Shown here: in pieces, positions 41,706 to 63,700 of the stretch
How positions within the stretch are numbered: the stretch's first letter is position 1
Layout: each line of letters begins with the position of its first letter
Origin: Pelecanus crispus
Lineage: Eukaryota > Chordata > Aves > Pelecaniformes > Pelecanidae
DNA: 64,000 nucleotides
Direction of reading: 5' to 3'
Assembly: GCF_030463565.1 (NCBI RefSeq)
Contig: NC_134649.1
Location: 36,047,044 to 36,111,043, forward strand
Notes under the pieces: model-generated
The model's input: only the letters and a program-made list of their open reading frames with translations
Told to the model about the DNA's origin: nothing
Databases searched by the model: none
Program-made: the position numbers and the translations under genes

Positions 41706-43626
41706 TATCTTATTTTAAAGATATTCTTTGCAAACATCTGAAGATGAGGGGTAAATATGTCCTTGTACAATAAATTAAGAGCAATAAAGCGCCATTTAAG
41801 AAGATGATAAATGATCAAGATGAACTTAATGATACAGCTTAAAGGCTCGTGAAAAGTTAAGGCTTTAGTACAACTAGGCTAAAGTGAAAGATTTTCCTCA
41901 CTCGATATTTGCAAAACCATTTTCTTTAACTTGTTGGATGCGACTGAGTTGGAAAGAGGCATCTGAACCAATGATGAAATCCTGTGTAACTACACAGCAT
42001 TGCAGGGAACGCACATTGTTCAACAAATAAGAATTTCCATTTCAAAAACTGAAAAACAAGGGCCAAATGCAGCACGTTTTAGAGTTGGAAGGTGTCTCCT
42101 TTCAGCAACAAGCAATAATGCCCTGAACGTGAGAGTGGAATAGAAGTGATCTCCAGACCGGTATCAGTTCAAGTGCAGGGTGCTGCCTCTAACAACCACC
42201 CAAGAAAGTCCTAAAGCGGGGAAGAGGCTTACTTCTTTGTGATTATCCTTAAAACTTTTTAATTATAAAAGCTTTTAAAAAATAATAAAAAAAAATAAAA
42301 AACACCAAAAGGTTAGAGTCAATCTAAAAACCTGAAGAGATCTGAAAAAGAAAATGGGGGATGAACTGCCCCTGTAATTTAAAAGTTTTATTATTTCTTA
42401 AATCATTAAAATATATATGTACAAAAAGCTTTGAAATATCAGACACCAGCAGACCACAGTTCTCCCATATATATGTAACTGCTCAAGTATAGTCTGAACA
42501 GTTGTAGTGTATATCTGCAATATATTATCTAAAGCATGTGTATTAAAGACATAGGATGATAAATTTGGTATTGCTGCAACATCTCATTGAACTATAATAG
42601 CCAGTTAACATTATTAAAATATGAAACTATTGTCTCCTTGAGTGAAAGCGTTCCCAAAATCTGCGAAAAAATAAAAATCAATCATTCCAACAGTGGATAT
42701 CTAATGATTTATTTTCTCACGTAAAATTAGAGGAGTTATTTGTCAAGATGTGTTTCAAAAGACAGCCAGCTATTACACCATTTTTAAGGCATTTTCAAAT
42801 TTGGCAAATTCTATTTTCTATGGGCTTTGCAAGCTGGGAGACCGAACCTGTTTGCAAGCATGCAGCTCCCCTCCAGCCAGCTGCAGCGCTCCATGCAGTC
42901 TGCACCTCGGCCGCTCTCCATACTCGGTAGTAGCGAAGCACTGCTCTGTAAGATGAGACACTCAAACGTCACAACTAGCTAAGGCCAAATTCTGCCTTGA
43001 AGAATATATTTATTATTCGTCAAGGCAGATTTTTTTTCTTTTTTTTTTTTTTTGGTCTTGTTAGGTTCCGGAAGCAGACATGGTGACTCAGGAATAGCAC
43101 AGTTGAAGCCTTTATGATCCTTTGCTCTTTACCCTCCGATGACATTGCGTACTTAAGCGGGCACATTCAGATATGCAACTGACACTGCACTTCGTGATGC
43201 ATATACCACCCCTTATTTACAGAGCCCTAAATGTACCGAACAGCTTTATATACCCTATTCTGATAACTTCTAGTGTCTGAAACTAAGAGTCATGGACAGG
43301 TCTGTGTGTTCCTCTCATCCATAACAATTGTTCTAACATCCCAAGCACATTACATGGTTGCTCTGGCTACTGCACATGTATTACGTCCCACGGGACTAAA
43401 TTAGGATATGTTGGATTTTCCCCTCAAACTACTCTATTGTTTTTAAGAAAAGTCAATTTTTTTTTTTTTTTTTAGTTTGTAAAATAAATATTCTCAGGTT
43501 CTTCCCCATTATTGCCAAAAATATAAGCCGCACACAGTTCTGGGATGGACGCAGAGAGGTTTCCAGGCACTTCTCTTTGCAACCTTTATATTTTTCTTTT
43601 TATTTTTTTCCTTTTTCCTTCCCCTG

Positions 43627-43633
<7 letters not shown>

Positions 43634-43661
<28 letters not shown>
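43634..43661 (+). repeat. T28 homopolymer (A28 in WNT5A 3' UTR)
   Basis: A run of 28 T on the plus strand, adjacent to a C-run. In the WNT5A mRNA this is an A28 tract starting about 120 nt after the stop codon. Confidence 0.95.
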
Positions 43662-43668
<7 letters not shown>

Positions 43669-43781
43669 GACAACAACTTGTTGGACTCTATAAATAAAGT
43701 GGAGATGGTCCTGTGGAAGGGGAGAGGGGCCTACACCCCTTGCTGGCGGGTGGCTGCAGTTCCTCCCACCTCGTCCGTCCC

Positions 43782-55867
<12,086 letters not shown>

Positions 55868-56130
55868 TGCCGCGGGATCACCGAGCGAGAGCAGCCAAGT
55901 AATCCAAGCAGAGCAGGAGGGGAAAGGGCGAGGCGAAAGTAAAATCCTGGATCGCGGGAGCCGGGCGGTATCCTCCCAAGCAGCGGACGGCGGCGGCTGC
56001 CGGGGGAGCGCGGGGGCCCGCGGAGCTGGCGGGGGGCGGCGGGCGAGCGGTCGCTCTGTCCGGCGCAGGCTGAGCGCGTCCGACTGAGGAGCGGGGCACC
56101 AGTGCAGCCTTCTTTCCAAGGTCCATCAGC
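55868..56130 (-). other. WNT5A: WNT5A 5' UTR, proximal part (upstream limit uncertain)
   Basis: This is the sequence immediately 5' of the start codon on the minus strand. No transcription start can be fixed by eye, and the 263-nt extent is a working guess that could extend to about 56.5 kb. It contains an ATG at 56126-56124 opening an 83-codon frame (stop included) that closes at 55878, 10 nt before the WNT5A ATG. The WNT5A frame itself stays open upstream for at least 84 codons, but without an ATG. Confidence 0.45.
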
Positions 56131-58080
56131 AATCGCAGTAATTAGGGCTTTCCACCACCAGAAGAAGAAGGAGGCAAAAAAAAAAAAAAAAAAGCCGAAA
56201 AAAAAAGCCAAAAAAAAAAAAAAGCCAACCCAACACACGCACACAGCGCCCGTGGGCGTGATTGTGCGGAAGCAAATAAAAATCTTCACAAGCGGCAGCG
56301 AAAGCGCCGCGGGCGACGATCCGTCCCACCAGCCCAGGTGGTGCCGCCGCGGGGCTCCCCGCGCTCCCACCCGGCCCCCGGCAGCGCCCCCTCCGCGCCC
56401 CCTCCGCGGCTCGGCGCGGACCGGGCAAGGGGGACGAGTGGAGCCGAGCGGGCGCAGGGCTCCCTCCTGCCCGCCCCCCGTCACTTGCTTAAAGGCTGGG
56501 TGGTGCGGAGCCGGGCGTCCGCAGCTGCAGAGCCATCCTGGGGCTGGCTCCCTCCATTTTACACAGAGAAGAAAAAGCCCCAAAAAAAAAAAAAAAGAAA
56601 AAAAAGCCCAACAGAAAAAGAAGTTTCTGCACAACGGGGGAAGGGGGAGGGGGGGGCCTTGTGCACGCGTGTGTCTGTCTTACGGGGCGACTGATCCTGC
56701 AAGGCGAGTAGGGGCAGGGGGAGGGGAGAAGTCCGGAGCTTCAGGAGCTGCGGCTCCCCCAATCCATCGCTGGCAAAGGCACCCAGCGCCAGGGAGCAAG
56801 TTACGCGCGGGAGAGCGAGCTGGAGCAAACAGCGTCGCGCTGCAGCCGACCCTTCCTCCTCGGGGCTCTGCCCCCCGCCCGCTGCAGCCGGCCCAGCTCC
56901 CCCCGTGTCTCTCCCTCGCTCCTCTTCACCCCGCTGCTTAAAACTGCTTTTAAAAAAAAAAAAAAAAAGAAAAAAAAAAAGTTGGAGAGCCAACGGCAGC
57001 TGAAAAACTTTCTCCGCAGCGCATGCGCCCGGAGCCGACCTATTGCAGACTGGGCTCGATTTTAAAGCCGTACGGTAGCGAGCGGGACCCCGGTGAAGCC
57101 CCGGGGCGGGGGGGTGCGGGCTCCGCGGCCGCAGCGCGTCCCTGGGAGCGCGCCCGCCGCCCGCCCCACCTGAGCCCCGCATCGCCGGGCCCTGCTCGGT
57201 GGCTTCAGACCCCGCGAACACAAACCCTTCCCGCAAAAGCGGTGCCCCCCGCGCCCACCCCGTCCGGCGGTGGGGGTGCACGGCCCGCCCGCCGCCACCG
57301 GCCCCGCTGCGCACCGCCGGCTGGTTATCCTGGGGCGGGACGCGCACGCCCACGCGCACAAAATAATCCGCTGGGCCGGCCCCGCGGAGGCTCCCCCTCC
57401 CATCCATGTGCGAGCAATGTGCGGCGCACATGGCCGCGCCGGAGGGGGCTGCAGCAGCGCTCCTGGCGAGCGGCTCACTTGCCAAGGCTCGGGTACCGCA
57501 TGCTCCCAGACACGGGAGGCGGCCGCGTGTGCCGCTGGCCAAGCGCGGGGGGACGGAGCGGGCTCGACGGCTTGGGTTCCTCCTTCGGCGTCCTTTTTCC
57601 GCTGTAAATTTGGCAAGTTGTTGACAAAACTGGGTTAAACCGCGTAAGACCCAACGAGCGCTACAAGCGGGGAGGGCTTCGCGGACCCTTTGTACTTCGG
57701 GGTGCTTTCTCCGCTCTGCAGTCCTCGGCCAAAGGTGGTTTTACTGCACCTCTCACATGCACCCAAGTGCAGGAAACGGGAGCGTTCCCCCAGCCATGCC
57801 GTAACTCCGCATTATTTCCCTTGTATTCGCCTGCGACAGCGGGTCCACGGGGGGACGCGGGGGAGGGGAAGGGGGCGCATTACCAAAGCAGCCCTGGGAA
57901 ATCCAAACAGGCTGCGAGAGCAGCTCCGCTATCAATAAATGCATTCACTCCTTCAAAGCCATTCCAGCGCAAATAAAATCCCTTCGGGAGCCCGACGGGG
58001 GGAGAGGCACAGCTCGGCCGGCCTCAGCCCGCTGCCGCTGCGCACATGCCCCCAGGGCCAGGAGCTCGCCCGCCCCGACG
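55870..58080 (-). promoter_or_regulatory. Distal CpG-island promoter region of WNT5A (promoter A-like)
   Basis: A GC- and CpG-dense region upstream of coding exon 1, consistent with the TATA-less CpG-island promoter known for WNT5A. Visible elements are a perfect NRF1-type palindrome GCGCATGCGC at 57019-57028, GC-box sequences (for example near 57107), and several A-runs (about 56176-56192, 56212-56223, 56581-56594, 56951-56968) that would be T-runs on the coding strand. No convincing TATA box was seen. The exact transcription start is unknown. Confidence 0.6.
57019..57028. promoter_or_regulatory. NRF1-type palindrome GCGCATGCGC
   Basis: A perfect 10-bp palindrome matching the NRF1 consensus, within the CpG-rich promoter about 1.15 kb upstream of the WNT5A ATG. 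NRF1 sites of this type are common in CpG-island promoters close to start sites. Occupancy is not known. Confidence 0.45.
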
Positions 58081-58082
58081 GG

Positions 58083-60235
58083 GCGCAGCCCTCCAGGTGA
58101 GCGCAGCCCGTCGGGTGAGCGCAGCCCTCCAGGTGAGCGCAGCCCTCCAGGTGAGCGCTGCCCGTCGGGTGAGCGCAGCCCTCCAGGTGAGCGCTGCCCT
58201 CCAGGTGAGCGCAGCCCTCCAGGTGAGCGCAGCCCGCCGGGTGAGCGCAGCCCTCCGGGTGAGCGCAGCCCTACAGGTGAGCGCAGCCCGTCGGGTGAGC
58301 GCAGCCCGCCGGGTGAGCGCAGCCCTCCAGGTGAGCGCAGCCCGCCGGGTGAGCACAGCCCTCCAGGTGAGCGCTGCCCTCCAGGTGAGCGCAGCCCGCC
58401 GGGTGAGCGCAGCCCTCCGGGTGAGCGCAGCCCTCCAGGTGAGCGCAGCCCGTCGGGTGAGCGCAGCCCTCCGGGTGAGCGCAGCCCGCCGGGTGAGCGC
58501 AGCCCTCCAGGTGAGCGCAGCCCTCCAGGTGAGCGCAGCCCGTCGGGTGAGCGCAGCCCTCCAGGTGAGCGCAGCCCGCCGGGTGAGCGCTGCCCTCCAG
58601 GTGAGCGCAGCCCTCCAGGTGAGCGCAGCCCGCCGGGTGAGCGCTGCCCTCCAGGTGAGCGCAGCCCTACAGGTGAGCGCAGCCCGCCGGGTGAGCACAG
58701 CCCTCCAGGTGAGCGCAGCCCTCCAGGTGAGCGCAGCCCTCCAGGTGAGCGCAGCCCGTCGGGTGAGCGCAGCCCTCCAGGTGAGCGCAGCCCTCCAGGT
58801 GAGCGCAGCCCGCCGGGTGAGCGCTGCCCTCCAGGTGAGCGCAGCCCTCCAGGTGAGCGCAGCCCGCCGGGTGAGCGCTGCCCTCCAGGTGAGCGCAGCC
58901 CTCCAGGTGAGCGCAGCCCGCCGGGTGAGCGCTGCCCTCCAGGTGAGCGCAGCCCTACAGGTGAGCGCAGCCCGCCGGGTGAGCACAGCCCTCCAGGTGA
59001 GCGCAGCCCTCCAGGTGAGCGCAGCCCTCCAGGTGAGCGCAGCCCGTCGGGTGAGCGCTGCCCTCCAGGTGAGCGCAGCCCTCCAGGTGAGCGCAGCCCG
59101 CCGGGTGAGCGCTGCCCTCCAGGTGAGCGCAGCCCTCCAGGTGAGCGCAGCCCGCCGGGTGAGCGCTGCCCTCCAGGTGAGCGCAGCCCTCCAGGTGAGC
59201 GCAGCCCGCCGGGTGAGCACAGCCCTCCAGGTGAGCGCAGCCCTCCAGGTGAGCGCAGCCCGCCGGGTGAGCACAGCCCTCCAGGTGAGCGCAGCCCTCC
59301 GGGTGAGCGCAGCCCTCCAGGTGAGCGCAGCCCGTCGGGTGAGCGCAGCCCTCCGGGTGAGCGCAGCCCGCCGGGTGAGCGCAGCCCTCCAGGTGAGCGC
59401 AGCCCTCCAGGTGAGCGCAGCCCGTCGGGTGAGCGCAGCCCTCCAGGTGAGCGCAGCCCGCCGGGTGAGCGCTGCCCTCCAGGTGAGCGCAGCCCTCCAG
59501 GTGAGCGCAGCCCGCCGGGTGAGCGCTGCCCTCCAGGTGAGCGCAGCCCTACAGGTGAGCGCAGCCCGCCGGGTGAGCACAGCCCTCCAGGTGAGCGCAG
59601 CCCTCCAGGTGAGCGCAGCCCTCCAGGTGAGCGCAGCCCGTCGGGTGAGCGCAGCCCTCCAGGTGAGCGCAGCCCTCCAGGTGAGCGCAGCCCGCCGGGT
59701 GAGCGCTGCCCTCCAGGTGAGCGCAGCCCTCCAGGTGAGCGCAGCCCGCCGGGTGAGCGCTGCCCTCCAGGTGAGCGCAGCCCTCCAGGTGAGCGCAGCC
59801 CGCCGGGTGAGCGCTGCCCTCCAGGTGAGCGCAGCCCTACAGGTGAGCGCAGCCCGCCGGGTGAGCACAGCCCTCCAGGTGAGCGCAGCCCTCCAGGTGA
59901 GCGCAGCCCTCCAGGTGAGCGCAGCCCGTCGGGTGAGCGCTGCCCTCCAGGTGAGCGCAGCCCTCCAGGTGAGCGCAGCCCGCCGGGTGAGCGCTGCCCT
60001 CCAGGTGAGCGCAGCCCTCCAGGTGAGCGCAGCCCGCCGGGTGAGCGCTGCCCTCCAGGTGAGCGCAGCCCTCCAGGTGAGCGCAGCCCGCCGGGTGAGC
60101 ACAGCCCTCCAGGTGAGCGCAGCCCTCCAGGTGAGCGCAGCCCTCCAGGTGAGCGCAGCCCGCCGGGTGAGCACAGCCCTCCAGGTGAGCGCAGCCCTCC
60201 AGGTGAGCGCAGCCCGCCGGGTGAGCGCTGCCCGC
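58083..60235. repeat. 18-bp GC-rich minisatellite, about 119 copies
   Basis: The array is continuous and its dominant unit is GTGAGCGCAGCCCTCCAG. Variants differ at a few positions: unit end CTCCAG, CGCCGG, CGTCGG, CTCCGG or CTACAG, and GCGCAG, GCGCTG or GCACAG after GTGA. Marker variants recur at fixed spacings. CTACAG units sit at 58667, 58955, 59549 and 59837, and GCAC units at 58693, 58981, 59215, 59575, 59863 and 60097. This shows an 882-bp (49-unit) tandem duplication from about 58410, with internal 288-bp (16-unit) spacing. Because 18 is divisible by three, all frames stay open and produce long meaningless reading frames. The array lies about 2.2 kb upstream of the WNT5A start codon, inside the CpG-rich domain. 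Confidence 0.97.
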
Positions 60236-60700
60236 CTCCTCCCGCGGCCCCCCCTGCGCGCCCTCGCCCCGAGCGCTGGCCGGGCACGCTCCCCGCCGCT
60301 CTGCCCCGCTGGCTGCGGCCCGCTCTGCCCCGCGCCCCCCGGGCCGCCCCTCCGCGCCCTGCCCGGGGCGCCGCTCCCCGCCGAGCCCGCCGGCGCCCGC
60401 CGCCTGCCCGGGAGGGAGACGCGCCGGAGGGGCCGCCGAGCAGGGGGCGGCCGGCGCTGAGAGCCGAGGAGCGGGCAGCTCGGGCCGCGGGTGCGCAGGC
60501 AGGGAGCGGGCCGGCGTGGGAGGAGGGGTGCTGCCTAACGGAGCGGTGGGGGCAGCGCGGAGCTCCCCTCGCCCCGGGAGCGGACACCTGCCCGAGGCCG
60601 CAGCATCGCTCCCGGCAGGATTATTTGCTCCCTGATACCCGAGGAGCCTTGCCATTAGGCATCCTCACAGCCCGGGCTGCGGTTCGTTCCTCGGGCTGGC
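60236..60700. other. CpG-rich shoulder beyond the minisatellite
   Basis: About 450 bp of GC- and CpG-rich unique sequence forms the outer edge of the island domain. No gene, promoter element or start site can be assigned. Composition falls sharply to AT-rich beyond 60.7 kb. Confidence 0.5.
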
Positions 60701-63700
60701 TGGTGAGGAATTTCTAAATTAGGTGTAGCACCAGGTCCGGGAAGAGGGGGGAGGAATAAAAGGGTTGTTCGTTCCTTTTAGGAAGACCAACCTTAGTTTT
60801 ATGCCTAGTAAATAATATTTTACTGCCTTTGGTTTACTGTGGCATTTCAATTATCCCCTTTAGGAGTCTGCAGGCTGGGTGGGTTAAAGGTCATTTCTCA
60901 AATCGCTAGAATTAGCAAAGAATAGCAGAAAACTGTAAAAAGGGGAGGAGCCGCACAGTAAAACAAAAAGATCGCCTGAAATAAACTAATAAAGAGCCCC
61001 GAGCTGTTTACCTCTCGCATTTGTATTCCCGAATGATGTTTATCATCGTGTAATTGCATAATGTCATCGGGCACAGGAGAACGCCTAGCCTGGGACGGTC
61101 AATACAGGCAGGCAAGCGGGCAGGGCTGTTAGCAGCAGCTTGGCAGTAGGCAAAGCCAACACCAGATCATTTTCGTTGCCGGGATTCCCAGTCATTGCTT
61201 TTAAAAAGAAAACTGAACAGGGAATTTATAAATCACGGGCAAATTTTCAAGCCATGGCGCATAGAAGTGGAAATAAAGGGCAGAAATCCAAATATCCTGC
61301 AAGGCTTTAAGAATTTTAATTTCTCCTGGCTATTTGAAACAGCTGGGTGAAGCTAGAGGGGGCAGGAGGGAGAAGTATTGACAACATTACAGGCATTTGT
61401 GCTGCCCAAGCTTTTGTTTTCCAGGTTTGCTGGCGATAGAGCTCTTGAATTACCCGGGCAGTTGATCTGCTGTGTGTTACTGCCGACACCGAAGTGTTTT
61501 CTGGAGGAAAAAAGAAAAATGCTCAGAGTAATGTAATAGGAAGTGCAAAGATATTGTTGAATGTCCGAACAGCACAACCCCAAACCGCAACACTGCAGGA
61601 TTTTAGAGATGAAGGGCTGCTATAGCTCTGCAATTCTCTGTAAGACAGAAATAGATTATTTCTGGTCTTTTAGATGTGTTTCTGCCATTTTTCTGGAGAG
61701 TAATGCAGAAAGGACTAGTCACATCAGAATACTCTATGCCTGTGTTCATTTTAATGGGTAGTGCTGTGTGATTTGTATCTTTACACCTTGGCCAACGGCA
61801 AATACGCAATCAGAGGCGTGTGTTTCCACCATGAAGAACCCGTTTGGGAAGCAGAACTTTTGAGGGAAGAAGGTATTTTCCTATATGCCTTTTTAGTTCA
61901 TCATGGCATTTGACTATATAATCATGTAGGAATTATTGCAAATATCGCACTGAACCTTTGTGAAGGGATATCCCATCTGCAGCTGTTTTGGTATTACTAC
62001 GCATAATGTATTTGCATATATGCTTTTTTAGGCGAGGGTTGTACATAGTACCATAATGATCATTTGACAGAGCAAATCTGTCGTGTTATTTTGAACACGT
62101 AACCTGCACTCTGCCCACCAGCACATCTACTCCAGGGATGACTTTTTATTTTAAGCTCCGAGGGACTTGGATGTAACTGCCTTGAAATCACATATGCACT
62201 TTCCTAAGGCTGTTTTATTTCCTAAAACATGCTGTTGCTTTCTTCTACAGACCACCCTGTCATCCAAAAGATGGCTAAACTACAAAAGAAATGCCAAAGA
62301 TGATGATTTTATGCCAACTCTTGCAATAATTGTTATTTTCCTATATCCTTAGCCACTAGACACAAGAAATAGCATGGGGAAACGCTCTCTCTTTTTAAAT
62401 AATCATTTTCTATTTCTAGCTTGCCTAACTGCTGAAGAAACTTTGACAAGTTAAGAGAGTAGAATACAAAGAAAAGAGTATGGATGTGTGTGTCTGTGTC
62501 CCTGCCGCCCCCTCCCTCAAATCCCAAATCCATGGTGTTGAAAGAAGCCAGGATATTTGGGAGCCGCAATAACCACTAGAGAGGAAGAAATACAGAGTCT
62601 AGATTAGCATTTGTCTTTACCAGGTGAAGACATATTTTAGATTCAGTGAGATGCAAATAAGAGGCAGCAGGCAACAAAGGAAAGTTTACAAGGTAATGAA
62701 GTGTCACAGATTCTGGTAAATACACCGATCTACAAACCTGCAAAGTTTGCAGAAAAAACCATACCATTTTTATATTTGAATTGATGATAACCATACCAAT
62801 TTGTTATGACTAGTAATGAACTGCATAACAAATAGCCCCCTCAAAATGCTCAGCATTTGTCTGCATTATCAGCTGGAGAAAGTAAGTTGTGGACCATTTT
62901 TTATTTTTAATGTGCAAAACACAGCTGGATTCTTTTCATTCCCTCCTACTGAGGTCTACTAAACCTCATTGCCACTGCAGAAATCACAGCCCGGGTACAA
63001 CATGTGTATGTGCTGGGTCATGGAGGAAAATAAAGACATGAGAAAATTCTTTACGAAAATGAGAAGTAACTCTAAGAGCTGTTGAACTGGGACGCCAGCC
63101 TGGTGCCACGCCTGTTGGAACGTGGGGCTCCACTGCGTGAGTTCAGCCAGGTGGAAGGTGGTCAAAAAACGCCCTCTCCTTTGGTGCCCCACAGTGATGA
63201 TTTATTTTACTGTTCCTGGGAGACCGGTGCCACAAGCCGCTGGTTGTGCCCAACCCCAGCTCTGGCGCACGGAGCTCAGTGAGCTGAAGGTGCAGGTGCT
63301 GACGCTGATGCAGGTGTCTGAAGGAGGTGTCCAGGGAGGACACGGCTCCCCCACAGCTACCAGGACACTGGAAAGCTGCCTAAACCTCTCTTTTCTGTAG
63401 TAACAGAGACCGTGAAAGAGGAGATACCATCATTTTTATTTTTATCTCTGGAATAGCAAGGTCATTGAAGGTAGTTATCAAGGGGATAACTTTATGCCCC
63501 CAGAAGCGTTTGCTGTTTTCTCCTCTGTCCTGCCTCTCTCCGGGGCAGGTGTCCCTCTCCTCACACCTTGTGCCTTTGCCTACAAGCTGTGGGTCTTTAT
63601 CTCAGTGACACTTCTCCCATCCACATCTCAGCCATCCCCCTGCTGCCACCATATGTCGTTGGAATGTTTCAAGTAGTGAGTCTGGTTTACTTAAAGAACA

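Larger units (their letters stand above)
41680..43781 (-). other. WNT5A: WNT5A 3' UTR (at least to about 41.68 kb)
   Basis: This is the sequence downstream of the TAG stop on the minus strand. It has no coding content, is AT-rich, and is dense in T-runs on the plus strand, which are A-runs in the mRNA: 43634-43661 (28 nt), 43457-43473 (17 nt) and about 43040-43053. Several minus-strand AATAAA hexamers occur (43599-43604, 43009-43014, and a tandem pair at 41696-41705). I set the boundary just past the tandem pair, but mammalian WNT5A 3' UTRs are about 4 kb. The true end could therefore lie near 39.6 kb, where another AATAAA is seen near 39.68 kb. Confidence 0.6.

Noticed and set aside
56559..57542. 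327-codon minus-strand frame upstream of WNT5A
   Set aside because: It lies in the promoter island, is low-complexity with poly-Phe from T-runs, and has no recognisable domain. An overlapping plus-strand frame is equally long.
58083..60235. CRISPR-like array
   Set aside because: The repeats are directly contiguous with no unique spacers, and the genome is vertebrate. This is a minisatellite.
57945..60587. Very long open frames (880, 804 and 716 codons) on both strands over the minisatellite
   Set aside because: They exist because the 18-bp unit is a multiple of three and lacks stops in several frames. The predicted proteins are pure hexapeptide repeats, and several frames on opposite strands are equally open.
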